Below, piece by piece: positions 1 through 7,559 of a stretch of 15,913 bases of DNA (the stretch's first letter is position 1; each line of letters starts with the position of its first letter). The DNA is from DASPRM01 sp035319065 (GTDB lineage Bacteria; Acidobacteriota; Terriglobia; Terriglobales; Acidobacteriaceae): positions 1 to 15,913 of the forward strand of contig DATHDM010000261.1 in the NCBI GenBank assembly GCA_035319065.1. Direction: 5' to 3'. The position numbers and the translations under genes were made by a program. Below the pieces are notes generated by a model. It was not told where the DNA came from. It saw nothing but the letters and a program-made list of their open reading frames with translations, and did not search any database.

Positions 1-1
1 G

Positions 2-202
2 GTTCCTGCACCACTTAAAGACATTCTGAGCCTCTGTCCTGGCGGGCGATTGCCGCCCACCCGCCTCAATCCTGCCGCATCGGATGAACTTCGGAAGCTA
101 TTGGAAATACAGGGTATCGCGACCGCAGAGCCATTTCAACCGCCTCATTCCCTATGCCAGGCCATTTACCACCCAGTATCTATGTCCGGTAGTCTGCATT
201 AA
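2..202 (+). CDS. Possible 3' end of an unidentified CDS (open at left edge)
   Basis: On the plus strand a frame is open from the window edge to a TAA at 200-202, giving 66 codons without a start inside the window. The translation looks protein-like (for example DELRKLLEIQGI in its middle) and ends SMSGSLH. Its last 23 nt overlap the end of argJ, which is on the opposite strand, so the two would converge. I do not recognise the family with certainty; a stretch resembling the C-terminal part of dihydrodipicolinate-synthase-like proteins (arginine and proline rich, followed by a leucine-rich helix) is only an impression. In high-GC DNA an open run of this length can occur by chance, so it may not be a gene. 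Confidence 0.3.
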   Translation, partial: VPAPLKDILSLCPGGRLPPTRLNPAASDELRKLLEIQGIATAEPFQPPHSLCQAIYHPVSMSGSLH

Positions 203-1391
203 TTCTTACGTACTCCGCCGTCAAGTCGCAGGTCAAGAACGCCACCGCCGCCCTGCCGCGGCCCAAATGCACTCGAATTTCTACCTCGGGCCGGGAAAGG
301 TACTCGTGGATCGCATTTTCGTCAAAGTCGGCGACTACACCCCGCTTGCAAACGTACTGCGGGCCGAAAGCAATCGACACCCTGCCGGGATCTATAGAGA
401 TTCCGCTGCGTCCCACGGCCGCCAGAATGCGCCCCCAATTCGGATCGGCCCCCGCCCACGCCGTCTTCACCAGCGGTGAGGTCGCGATCACCTGCGCCAC
501 CCGATCCGCTTCCCCCTCGTTGCGCGCTCCTTCGATCCGCAAGCGCACCAGGTGCTTCACACCTTCACCATCTCTCACAATCTGCTCGGCGAGCGAGGCG
601 CACACCTCCGCCAGGGCCTTCGCGAACTGGTTCACCGACGGCTGGCTGTTGAGCTTCAGACCGCTTTTGCCGCTGGCCATCAGCAACACCGTGTCGTTGG
701 TGGAAGTGTCGCCGTCGATGCTGATGCGGTTAAACGTCCGCTCCACCAGCGAAGCTAGCACTCCCCTCAATTGCGCCGCCGTGGCCTCCACGTCCGTAAA
801 CAGATATGCCAGCATGGTCGCCAGGTTGGGGTGAATCATTCCCGCGCCCTTGGCGCAGCCGAAGATTCTCGCCCGCTTCCCGCCCGACGTCACCGCCGCC
901 CCGGCAACCTTCGGCCGCGTGTCGGTCGTCATGATGGCGCGCACGAAGCCGGAAACCGCCTCCGGACTTCCGGAGATCGACTGCAGAAGCAGCGGAATGC
1001 CCGAACTGACTTTGTGAACTGGAAACGGAACGCCAATCACTCCGGTCGAGGATGGCAGCACTTCTGTTTTTCGAATCTTGCCTGCCCGGGCCAGCTCGGC
1101 ACAACTCCGATTGCAGGCATCCAGGCCCGGGCGCCCGGTGGCGCAATTGGCGTTGCCTGAGTTCACCAGCACCGCCCGCAGCCGACCCCCACTGGCCCGC
1201 AGGTGCTTTCTCCCCACCGCGATCGGCGCAGCCGCCACCAGGTTCCTGGTAAACACCGCCGCTGCCGTGGCTCCATCTCGAGCCAATGCCAGCGCCAGGT
1301 CCAGGTTGCCGCTGGCCTTGATGCCGCAGGCTACTGCACTGAACTCGAAACCGGCTGGAACCTGGATTCGGCTTGCAAGAGCGTCGCTCAT
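180..1391 (-). CDS. argJ: Bifunctional glutamate N-acetyltransferase / ornithine acetyltransferase ArgJ
   Basis: ArgJ moves the acetyl group from N-acetylornithine to glutamate, releasing ornithine and recycling N-acetylglutamate; many members can also use acetyl-CoA. The 403-residue protein is full length. STGVIG at about 115-120 matches the oxyanion-hole Thr-Gly region. GAGMIHPNLATML holds the self-cleavage site, predicted between Ala191 and Thr192, so the mature enzyme should be an alpha/beta pair with Thr192 as nucleophile. ISIDGDTSTND (224-233) and the C-terminal YVRINADYRT are also family hallmarks. Its ATG lies only 2 nt after the argA stop, and no good ribosome site precedes it, so coupled translation is likely. 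It is the last gene of the arg operon. Whether it uses acetyl-CoA cannot be told from the sequence. Confidence 0.96.
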   Translation of the reverse strand: MSDALASRIQVPAGFEFSAVACGIKASGNLDLALALARDGATAAAVFTRNLVAAAPIAVGRKHLRASGGRLRAVLVNSGNANCATGRPGLDACNRSCAELARAGKIRKTEVLPSSTGVIGVPFPVHKVSSGIPLLLQSISGSPEAVSGFVRAIMTTDTRPKVAGAAVTSGGKRARIFGCAKGAGMIHPNLATMLAYLFTDVEATAAQLRGVLASLVERTFNRISIDGDTSTNDTVLLMASGKSGLKLNSQPSVNQFAKALAEVCASLAEQIVRDGEGVKHLVRLRIEGARNEGEADRVAQVIATSPLVKTAWAGADPNWGRILAAVGRSGISIDPGRVSIAFGPQYVCKRGVVADFDENAIHEYLSRPEVEIRVHLGRGRAAVAFLTCDLTAEYVRINADYRT

Positions 1392-1393
1392 CT

Positions 1394-1906
1394 CTAGAGG
1401 ATTCTGAGAGGACTCCGGTAGGCGGTCTCTCGAGGTATGTCCCGCATCTCCTCCCCTGCATAGACCATGGCGATTTCATCGCAGCAATTGAGCCGCGGGC
1501 AACCCACGCAATCCTTCATCACCTTTTCCGGCAGCGTGTTCACGTCCACCGGCGCAAACCCCAGCCGGTCAAAAAATCCGGGGGAGCGAGTCAGACAGAA
1601 GACCCGGCCTACGCTGTGCAACTTGGCTTCTTCGATCAGGGAGGCTACCAGCGCCTTCCCCGCCGAGCGCCCTTGCGACTCGCGATCGACCGCCACCGAG
1701 CGTACCTCCGCCAGGTGCAGTCCGTAGAGGTGCAGAGCGGCGCAGCCGATGATGCGCCCGTCCTCGTCTTCCACCACTGTGAAGTCGCGCACGTTCTCGC
1801 AGATCTCTGCCAGGGTCCGCGGCAGCAGTGTGCCGTCCCCTGAGTACTGCGCGATCAGATCATGGATAACTACCGCATCCGGTAGCAAGGCCTTACGCGT
1901 GAACAA
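1394..1906 (-). CDS. argA: Short-type N-acetylglutamate synthase (GNAT family)
   Basis: This 170-residue GNAT protein is predicted to acetylate glutamate with acetyl-CoA, the entry step of arginine synthesis. It has only the acetyltransferase domain, not the amino-acid-kinase domain of long E. coli-type ArgA. Family features are GTLLPRTLAEICENVRDF (25-42), LAEVRSVAVD (65-74), the acetyl-CoA loop QGRSAGKAL (78-86), FFDRLGF (111-117) and a cysteine-rich tail with Cys133, Cys136, Cys141 and Cys142. The start is TTG at 1906: it has a perfect AAGGAGG site 6 nt upstream inside the end of argH, and no ATG or GTG fits. It overlaps argH by 14 nt. Standing between argH and argJ in a complete arg operon supports glutamate as substrate, though GNAT specificity is not proved by sequence. 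Confidence 0.88.
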   Translation of the reverse strand: MFTRKALLPDAVVIHDLIAQYSGDGTLLPRTLAEICENVRDFTVVEDEDGRIIGCAALHLYGLHLAEVRSVAVDRESQGRSAGKALVASLIEEAKLHSVGRVFCLTRSPGFFDRLGFAPVDVNTLPEKVMKDCVGCPRLNCCDEIAMVYAGEEMRDIPRETAYRSPLRIL

Positions 1907-3296
1907 CCTGACCCTCCTTCATCGTCCGCACCCGGGCCCACGCGGCATGCAGGGCTTCCTCCACCCGCGCCGGCGCGGTGCCTCCCTCGGATTGGTGATT
2001 CTCCAGCACGCTCTCTGTATCCAGGCAGCGGAAGAAATCTTCATCGAACTCCGGCCGGATCTGCCGCAGCTCCTCCAGCTTCAAGCCGTCCAATGCGCAT
2101 CCCAGATCCAGACAACGCCGTACCGCTTGACCCATGGCCTCGTGCGCGCGCCGGAACGGCACTCCCTTCCGCACCAGGTAATTCGCCGCCTCCATCGCAT
2201 TCATGAAACCCGACGCCGCCGCTTGCTCCATCCTTGCGGTATCGAACACGAGCGCCGCGAACAGCTTCTTCGCCACGTCCAGCGTTGAGCCGATCGCCTC
2301 GCTCGCCTCAAACAAGGGCAGCTGCAGCTCCTGCATGTCCTTGTTGTAGGCCAGCGGCAGCCCCTTCATTCCCATGGCAGCGGCCAGCGCCGCCCCCATC
2401 ACTCTCCCCGCCTTGGCGCGCATCAATTCCGTCGCATCCGGATTCTTCTTTTGCGGCATGGCGCTGCTGCCGGTCGAGAGGCTCTCCGGCAGTCCCACAA
2501 ACCCGAATTCCGCGCTTGAGAATATCGTGATCTCCTCCGCCAGCCGGCTCAAGTGCACAGCTAGGATCGCCAGCGCGTTGAGATATTCCATCTCAAAGTC
2601 GCGATCGCTGGTGGCGTCCATGCTGTTGGCCGACACCGCTTCAAATCCCAACTCCCGGGCCATGAATCGCCGATCCAGCTCCAGTCCGCTTCCCGCCACT
2701 GCCCCCGAGCCCAGCGGCAGCACGTTGACTCGCGCACGGCAGTCCTTCAGCCGCGCGATGTCGCGAAAAAACATCTCCACGTACGCCAGCAGCCAGTGTG
2801 CCGCCAGTACCGGTTCCGCCTTCTGCAGATGCGTGTACGCCGGCATGGCTGCCGAACCCAGCTGCTCCGCCCGCGACAGCAGCGCCTCAATCAACTCCAC
2901 CAGCCGCGACTGTATGCCGTCGATCTGCTCCCGCGTATAAAGACGCAAATCCGTGGCGATCTGCTCATTCCGGCTGCGCCCGCTGTGCAGTTTGTACGCC
3001 GTCTCTCCCACCACCTCGGCCAGTTCCTGCTCTACGAAGTGGTGCACGTCCTCCGCATCCGCATGGTCCAGGATCGATGGATCCGCACTGCATCTCGCCC
3101 CGATCTGCTCCAGGCCGCGCTGAATGCGCTCCAGCTCTTCTCCCGTCAGCACTCCCGCTCGCGCCAGTGCCTTGGCATACGCTCCACTCGCCGTCAGCTC
3201 CTGCGGCAGCAACCGCCGATCGAAGGCAAACGATCGCTGCCACTGGTCAAACTCCGGGTCGAGCGGTTCGCGGAACCGTCCCGACCACATCTTCAT
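1893..3296 (-). CDS. argH: Argininosuccinate lyase ArgH
   Basis: ArgH splits argininosuccinate into arginine and fumarate, the last step of the pathway, as a cytoplasmic homotetramer. The 467-residue length is normal for the fumarase/aspartase superfamily. The superfamily signature GSSAMPQKKNP is at 276-286 and carries the catalytic serine (Ser277/278). HLQ with the catalytic His156 is in AYTHLQKAEP, and SGRSRNEQ (105-112) is another conserved block. The MWSGRF opening is typical of ArgH starts. Its ATG overlaps the argG stop as ATGA, and a GGAG site is 7 nt upstream within argG. Its own 3' end holds the argA ribosome site. Nothing appears missing or broken. Confidence 0.97.
   Translation of the reverse strand: MKMWSGRFREPLDPEFDQWQRSFAFDRRLLPQELTASGAYAKALARAGVLTGEELERIQRGLEQIGARCSADPSILDHADAEDVHHFVEQELAEVVGETAYKLHSGRSRNEQIATDLRLYTREQIDGIQSRLVELIEALLSRAEQLGSAAMPAYTHLQKAEPVLAAHWLLAYVEMFFRDIARLKDCRARVNVLPLGSGAVAGSGLELDRRFMARELGFEAVSANSMDATSDRDFEMEYLNALAILAVHLSRLAEEITIFSSAEFGFVGLPESLSTGSSAMPQKKNPDATELMRAKAGRVMGAALAAAMGMKGLPLAYNKDMQELQLPLFEASEAIGSTLDVAKKLFAALVFDTARMEQAAASGFMNAMEAANYLVRKGVPFRRAHEAMGQAVRRCLDLGCALDGLKLEELRQIRPEFDEDFFRCLDTESVLENHQSEGGTAPARVEEALHAAWARVRTMKEGQVVHA
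1913..1919 (-). promoter_or_regulatory. Ribosome binding site fixing the argA TTG start
   Basis: On the minus strand AAGGAGG, fully complementary to the 16S rRNA tail, sits 6 nt before the TTG at 1906-1904. It lies within the last codons of argH, so ribosomes finishing argH would sit on it. This is the main reason for accepting a TTG start. Confidence 0.8.
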
Positions 3297-4540
3297 CGCC
3301 GCGCTCCCGCGGCCGCAGTCTCCGGATGCTTTTCCGTGCTCTCCAACTGCTGCCGCAGCCAGGCTTGTGATCTTGCCGGCAGACCCAGGATGCGGATAAA
3401 GCCCTCCGCATCCTTCTGGTCATAGCCGTCCCCCATGGTGAAGGAAGCAATGTCGGTGCGGTACAGCGAGAACGGCGAAGTCCGCGACTCCACGCTCACG
3501 TTGCCCTTGTACAGCGACATCTTCACCGTCCCGGTGATGTTCTTCTGCGTGCTGGCTACGAACGCGTCCAGCGACTCCCGCAGCGGCGTGAACCACAGCC
3601 CGTAGTACACCAGCTCCGCGTACTTCAGGGCGATCTGCTGCTTGAAGTGCAGCAGGTCGCGGTCCAGGCAGAGCGCCTCCAGCTCGCGCTGCGCCGTCAT
3701 CAGCAGCGTCCCTCCAGGCGTCTCGTAGCAGCCGCGCGACTTGATTCCCACAAAACGGTTCTCCACTAGGTCCACGCGCCCGATGGCGTTGCGCCCACCA
3801 ATCTCGTTCAGCTTCTCCACCAGTGCCACGGGATCCAGCCGGATGCCGTTGACCGCCGCCGGCGTGCCCGCCTCGAACTCCACCGTGACCAGCTCTTCTT
3901 GATCCGGAGCCTGCTTCGGAGACACGCTCATCTGCCACGTGCTGTCCAGCGGCGCGTTCGCCGGATCCTCCAGTTCCCCGCCCTCATGGCTCAAGTGCCA
4001 CAGGTTCCGATCGCGGCTGTGGATCTTTTCCCGGCTCGCGGCGACCGGGATGTTCCGCCTCTCCGCGTAGTCGATCGCATCCTCGCGCGACTTGATGGTC
4101 CACTCCCGCCAGGGGGCAATCACCTTCAGCTGCGGCGCCAGCGCCTGATAAGCATGCTCAAACCGCACCTGGTCGTTGCCCTTGCCCGTGCAGCCGTGGG
4201 CCACCGCCGACGCGCCCTCGCGCAGAGCCACTTCCACCTGCCGCTTGGCGATTGGCGGACGCGCCAGCGACGTGCCCAGCAGGTACTTGTGCTCGTACAC
4301 CGCGCCTGCGCGCAACGTCGGGAACACGTAGTCGGAGATGAAATCCGAACGCAGGTCTTCCACTGTGACCCTGCTGGCCCCGGTCTTCAGCGCCTTTTCC
4401 GCCACTGCCCGCATGTCCTCGCCCTGGCCCACGTCTCCCACCATCGCAATCACTTCGCAGCCGTAGTTTTCGATCAGCCAGGGAATGATGATCGAGGTGT
4501 CCAGGCCGCCGGAATAAGCCAGCACTACTTTTTCAGGCAT
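3293..4540 (-). CDS. argG: Argininosuccinate synthase ArgG
   Basis: ArgG joins citrulline and aspartate with ATP cleavage to AMP and pyrophosphate, giving argininosuccinate. The protein is 415 residues. The N-type ATP pyrophosphatase loop AYSGGLDTS is at 8-16, AHGCTGKGNDQVRFE (114-128) binds substrate, and the block GRVDLVENRFVGIKSRG (254-270) followed by YETPGGT is highly conserved. I chose ATG 4540 because the pyrophosphatase motif then sits at the normal distance from the start and a GGAG site lies 5 nt upstream. A longer frame back to 4615 would run 76 nt deeper into argF with a non-homologous cysteine-rich stretch. The start overlaps argF by 8 nt and the stop overlaps argH as ATGA. Confidence 0.97.
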   Translation of the reverse strand: MPEKVVLAYSGGLDTSIIIPWLIENYGCEVIAMVGDVGQGEDMRAVAEKALKTGASRVTVEDLRSDFISDYVFPTLRAGAVYEHKYLLGTSLARPPIAKRQVEVALREGASAVAHGCTGKGNDQVRFEHAYQALAPQLKVIAPWREWTIKSREDAIDYAERRNIPVAASREKIHSRDRNLWHLSHEGGELEDPANAPLDSTWQMSVSPKQAPDQEELVTVEFEAGTPAAVNGIRLDPVALVEKLNEIGGRNAIGRVDLVENRFVGIKSRGCYETPGGTLLMTAQRELEALCLDRDLLHFKQQIALKYAELVYYGLWFTPLRESLDAFVASTQKNITGTVKMSLYKGNVSVESRTSPFSLYRTDIASFTMGDGYDQKDAEGFIRILGLPARSQAWLRQQLESTEKHPETAAAGARR

Positions 4541-5546
4541 TCGCACTCCAGGAATTCCCAAGCAACAGCATGAGAATGGATTTCTGTACATGCAGGCGGT
4601 TCTCCGCCTGATCAAAAACGACCGACTGCTCGGAGTCGATCACTGCGTCCACCACTTCTTCCCCGCGATGCGCGGGCAAGCAGTGCAGGAACAGCGCCCC
4701 CGGTTTCGCCAGCTTCATCAGCTTGGGATTCACCTGGTAGGGCAGAAACACGCCCCTCCGCTGCTCCCCTTCCGACTCCTCTCCCATGCTGGTCCAGACG
4801 TCGGTGTACACCGCATCGGCATCTGCCACCGCCGCCGCCGGATCCTCCATGATCTCGATCTTGGCTCCGGTTTCATTCGCCAATTCGTACCCTGCCTCTG
4901 CCACCTCGCGAGCCGTCTCGTATCCCGCCGGGCAGGCGATCGAAATCCAGCTTCCCGTGGCCGCTGCCGTCAACAACAGGGAGTGCGCGACGTTATTGCC
5001 GTCGCCCACGTATGCCACCTTGATCTTTCTCAGATCCCCGTAGTGCTCCTTCAGCGTAAAGAAGTCAGCCAACGCCTGGCAGGGGTGCTCCCAGTCGGTC
5101 AGCGCGTTGATCACCGGCACGGAGGCGTGCTCGGCCATCTGCAACACCGTCTTGTGTTCGAATGTCCGCAGCACGATCCCATCCACCCAGCGTTCCAGGT
5201 TGTGGGCGATGTCGGCCAGTGATTCCCGCGCGTCGATGTGCGCATCCCGCTGATCCACGAACATGGCGTTGCCGCCCAGCCCTCGCATCCCCACTTCGAA
5301 GGTGATCCTCGTGCGCAGCGACGGCTTCTCGAACATCAGCACGATCTGTTTGCCCTCCAGTGTTCGCGAAAACTCGCGCGGATGTTTCTTCACCATGCTG
5401 GTCAACTCCAGGATCCCTTCCACCTCCGCCGGGGCAAGGTCCTGGATGGAAATCAGGTCGGGCTTCGACAGCCCGAACGATGCCTGCGCCTTCTTAAGTG
5501 TCGCTTTTCCGAGCCCAGGCTTGGCATATGCCGGTTTACTTAACAT
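4533..5546 (-). CDS. argF: Ornithine carbamoyltransferase ArgF
   Basis: ArgF makes citrulline from ornithine and carbamoyl phosphate. The carbamoyl-phosphate loop is SLRTR at 76-80, with Leu where many ornithine enzymes have Thr (STRTR). HPCQ is at 154-157, the ornithine-binding DxxxSMG motif is DVWTSMG at 249-255, and the catalytic cysteine motif HCLP is at 288-291. The intact SMG motif argues for ornithine rather than acetyl- or succinylornithine. At 337 residues it has about 27 extra N-terminal residues, rich in Lys and Ala, before the usual start of the fold (KPDLISIQDL). No ATG, GTG or TTG lies between, and GGAG is 7 nt before ATG 5546, so the extension looks real. It overlaps argD by 11 nt and argG by 8 nt. 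Confidence 0.94.
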   Translation of the reverse strand: MLSKPAYAKPGLGKATLKKAQASFGLSKPDLISIQDLAPAEVEGILELTSMVKKHPREFSRTLEGKQIVLMFEKPSLRTRITFEVGMRGLGGNAMFVDQRDAHIDARESLADIAHNLERWVDGIVLRTFEHKTVLQMAEHASVPVINALTDWEHPCQALADFFTLKEHYGDLRKIKVAYVGDGNNVAHSLLLTAAATGSWISIACPAGYETAREVAEAGYELANETGAKIEIMEDPAAAVADADAVYTDVWTSMGEESEGEQRRGVFLPYQVNPKLMKLAKPGALFLHCLPAHRGEEVVDAVIDSEQSVVFDQAENRLHVQKSILMLLLGNSWSANA

Positions 5547-6777
5547 GATCTTTCTCCACTTGGCCGAAAACTCCCTCCAGCACTTCTATCGCGCGATCGA
5601 TCTCCTGCTGTGAAATGATGAACGGCGGCAGGAATCGCAGAACCTTGTCGTTGGTCCGGTTCAGGATCACTCCTCGGGCCATCGCTTCCTTGACAATCGC
5701 CTTGGCGCGGCCGGCCGTATCCACCTGCGCCCCCAGCATCAGCCCGGCGCCGCGCACCTCGCGCACGAACTTGTGCTGGGCTTTCAGTCCTTCCAGGCGG
5801 CTCCGGAAATACCCTCCCACTTCCGCGTTGTGCGCCGGCAGATTCTGTCTCTCAATCGTCTCCAGAACCTTCAGCGCCACGGCGCACGCCAGAGGCCCGC
5901 CCCCAAAGGTCGTGCCGTGCATGCCGGGATGAATCGCGGCAGCCACGGGCTCGCTCACCAGGATCGCCCCCAGCGGCAGTCCGTTGGCCAGCGGCTTGGC
6001 AACCGTCACCACATCGGGAAGCACGTCGTACATCTGGTACGCGAACCAGTGGCCGGTGCGGCCCAGTCCGCTCTGGATTTCATCCGCGATCAGCACCGCG
6101 CCGCGGTTCCTCGTGACTTCGCGCACGTGGCGCAGGAACTCAGGATTCACGGGGCGAATGCCGCCCTCCCCCTGGATCGCCTCCACCACCACCGCGCAAA
6201 CGCTGTCGTCGAATTTCTTGTCAAAGTCCGCCCCGTTGTTCGCCTTCACGAAGCCCACCCCCGGCACCAGGGGAGCGAACGGCGCGCGATACTTCTTGGT
6301 CGCTGTGATCGACACCGAGCCGTACGTCCGCCCGTGAAACGAGTTCTCGAAAGCCAGGATGCGCCACTTGGGACGCTTGCTTTCCGGCTGTTGCGCCCGC
6401 GCAAACGCCCGCGCCAGCTTCAGCGCCCCTTCCACCGCTTCCGTGCCGCTGTTACAGAAAAATGCCCGGCTCAGGCCGGAGAGCTTGGTGAGCTTCTGCC
6501 CCAGCTCCGCTTGAAACTCGTGATAGAACAGGTTGGACGTGTGCACCAGGCGCCCTGCCTGTTGCGCAATCGCCTCCGTGATCGCCGGGTGCGCGTGCCC
6601 GAGTGCCGTAACCCCGATGCCGCTCAACAGATCCAGGTACTCCTTGCCCGCCGCGTCATACACGTAACAGCCGCGTCCGTGCGTCAAAAGAATCGGATAG
6701 CGCTCATAGGTCTGCAGCAGCCGCTCCGACTCCTGTTGCTGCACCGTCGCCAGATCCAGGCCTCCCATTACGCTCAT
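5536..6777 (-). CDS. argD: Acetylornithine aminotransferase ArgD
   Basis: ArgD is a class-III PLP aminotransferase that converts N-acetylglutamate semialdehyde to N-acetylornithine with glutamate as donor; related enzymes also serve lysine synthesis. The 413-residue product is normal length. NSGTEAVEGALKLAR (109-123) and NSFHGRTYG (145-153) bind cofactor, ADEIQSGLGRTG (231-242) contains the PLP-contacting Asp232, and Lys261 in VAKPLANGLPLGA is the predicted Schiff-base lysine. FGGGPLACA (291-299) follows. The ATG at 6777 overlaps the argB stop as ATGA. The ribosome site there is weak (GGTGG-like), fitting coupled translation. The same frame stays open up to 7167, but that part is antisense-free shadow of argB coding and has no aminotransferase similarity. 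Confidence 0.95.
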   Translation of the reverse strand: MSVMGGLDLATVQQQESERLLQTYERYPILLTHGRGCYVYDAAGKEYLDLLSGIGVTALGHAHPAITEAIAQQAGRLVHTSNLFYHEFQAELGQKLTKLSGLSRAFFCNSGTEAVEGALKLARAFARAQQPESKRPKWRILAFENSFHGRTYGSVSITATKKYRAPFAPLVPGVGFVKANNGADFDKKFDDSVCAVVVEAIQGEGGIRPVNPEFLRHVREVTRNRGAVLIADEIQSGLGRTGHWFAYQMYDVLPDVVTVAKPLANGLPLGAILVSEPVAAAIHPGMHGTTFGGGPLACAVALKVLETIERQNLPAHNAEVGGYFRSRLEGLKAQHKFVREVRGAGLMLGAQVDTAGRAKAIVKEAMARGVILNRTNDKVLRFLPPFIISQQEIDRAIEVLEGVFGQVEKDHVK

Positions 6778-7559
6778 GCCGCCACCACTTCCGTTCCAAA
6801 CTCGATCTTCTTCATGTAGAACTCCGACAACGCATCCGCCTTGTCCGCCGGAAAGATCCGCACCCGGCCCACGCCCCCGGTCAAAGCCCGCTTGCAGGCT
6901 TCGATCTTGGGCAACATGCCGCCCTTGATCACCTCCGAGCTCACCAGCGGGGGAATGTCCTTCAATTCGAGCTGCCGGATCGGCGACCCGCTCGCATCCA
7001 GCACGCCCTGAACTTCCGTCAGGAAAATGAGCGCATGCGCATGGCAGGCCACGGCACACGCCGATGCCATCTGGTCCGCATTCACGTTGTAGTACTCGCC
7101 GTCGGTTCCCAGAGCGATGCTGGAAACCACCGGAACTCCCCCGGCTTGCCAGATCGTCTCCAGCCAATTGGTCTCCACCGAGCAGATATCGCCCACGAAA
7201 CCCAAATCCTGGCCATCCCCGGTGCGCTTCCGCGCCAGGAACACCTGGCCGTCGCCGCCGGAAAGGCCCATGGCATTCACGCCCGCCTTGTTGAGCGCTC
7301 CCACCATCGCCTTGTTCATCAGGCCCGCCAGCACCATCAAGGCCACATCGCGCGTCTCCGCATCGGTGACCCGCAATCCGTTCACGAACTCCGACTGCTT
7401 TCCCAGTCTCTTCAGCGTCCGCGTTAGCACCGTGCCGCCCCCGTGCACTACCACCAGCTGATGTCCGTCCGATGCCAGGGCCTTGATCGCTCGGACGCAG
7501 CTCTGCAAAGTCTCTGGTTGCTCCAGCGCTGCCCCGCCGATCTTCAAAACCAACTTCAT
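6774..7559 (-). CDS. argB: N-acetylglutamate kinase ArgB
   Basis: ArgB phosphorylates N-acetylglutamate, normally the committed step. The 261-residue protein has KIGG at 6-9 with catalytic Lys6, the HGGG loop at 39-42, NGLRVTD (60-66) for substrate, NVNAD (158-162) and GGMLPK with Lys218, all typical of the amino-acid-kinase fold. KIGG at residue 6 means there is no N-terminal helix of the kind that arginine-inhibited hexameric kinases use to interlace dimers, so by family knowledge this one resembles the short, E. coli-type dimeric enzyme. The start is fixed by AAGGAGG at 7573-7567, 7 nt upstream of ATG 7559. It overlaps argC and argD by 4 nt each (ATGA). Confidence 0.96.
   Translation of the reverse strand: MKLVLKIGGAALEQPETLQSCVRAIKALASDGHQLVVVHGGGTVLTRTLKRLGKQSEFVNGLRVTDAETRDVALMVLAGLMNKAMVGALNKAGVNAMGLSGGDGQVFLARKRTGDGQDLGFVGDICSVETNWLETIWQAGGVPVVSSIALGTDGEYYNVNADQMASACAVACHAHALIFLTEVQGVLDASGSPIRQLELKDIPPLVSSEVIKGGMLPKIEACKRALTGGVGRVRIFPADKADALSEFYMKKIEFGTEVVAA

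Noticed and set aside
41..58. A GC hairpin (GGCGG with CCGCC) about 120 nt past the argJ stop.
   Set aside because: The stem is only 5 bp, there is no T-run on the argJ-sense strand, and an open frame may cover it.
4541..4615. A 25-residue cysteine-containing extension of ArgG.
   Set aside because: It lies in argF coding, and ATG 4540 has a proper ribosome site and the standard distance to the pyrophosphatase loop.
6778..7167. The argD frame stays open 130 codons upstream of its start.
   Set aside because: It runs through argB coding in another frame, has no aminotransferase similarity, and ATG 6777 gives a full-length ArgD.
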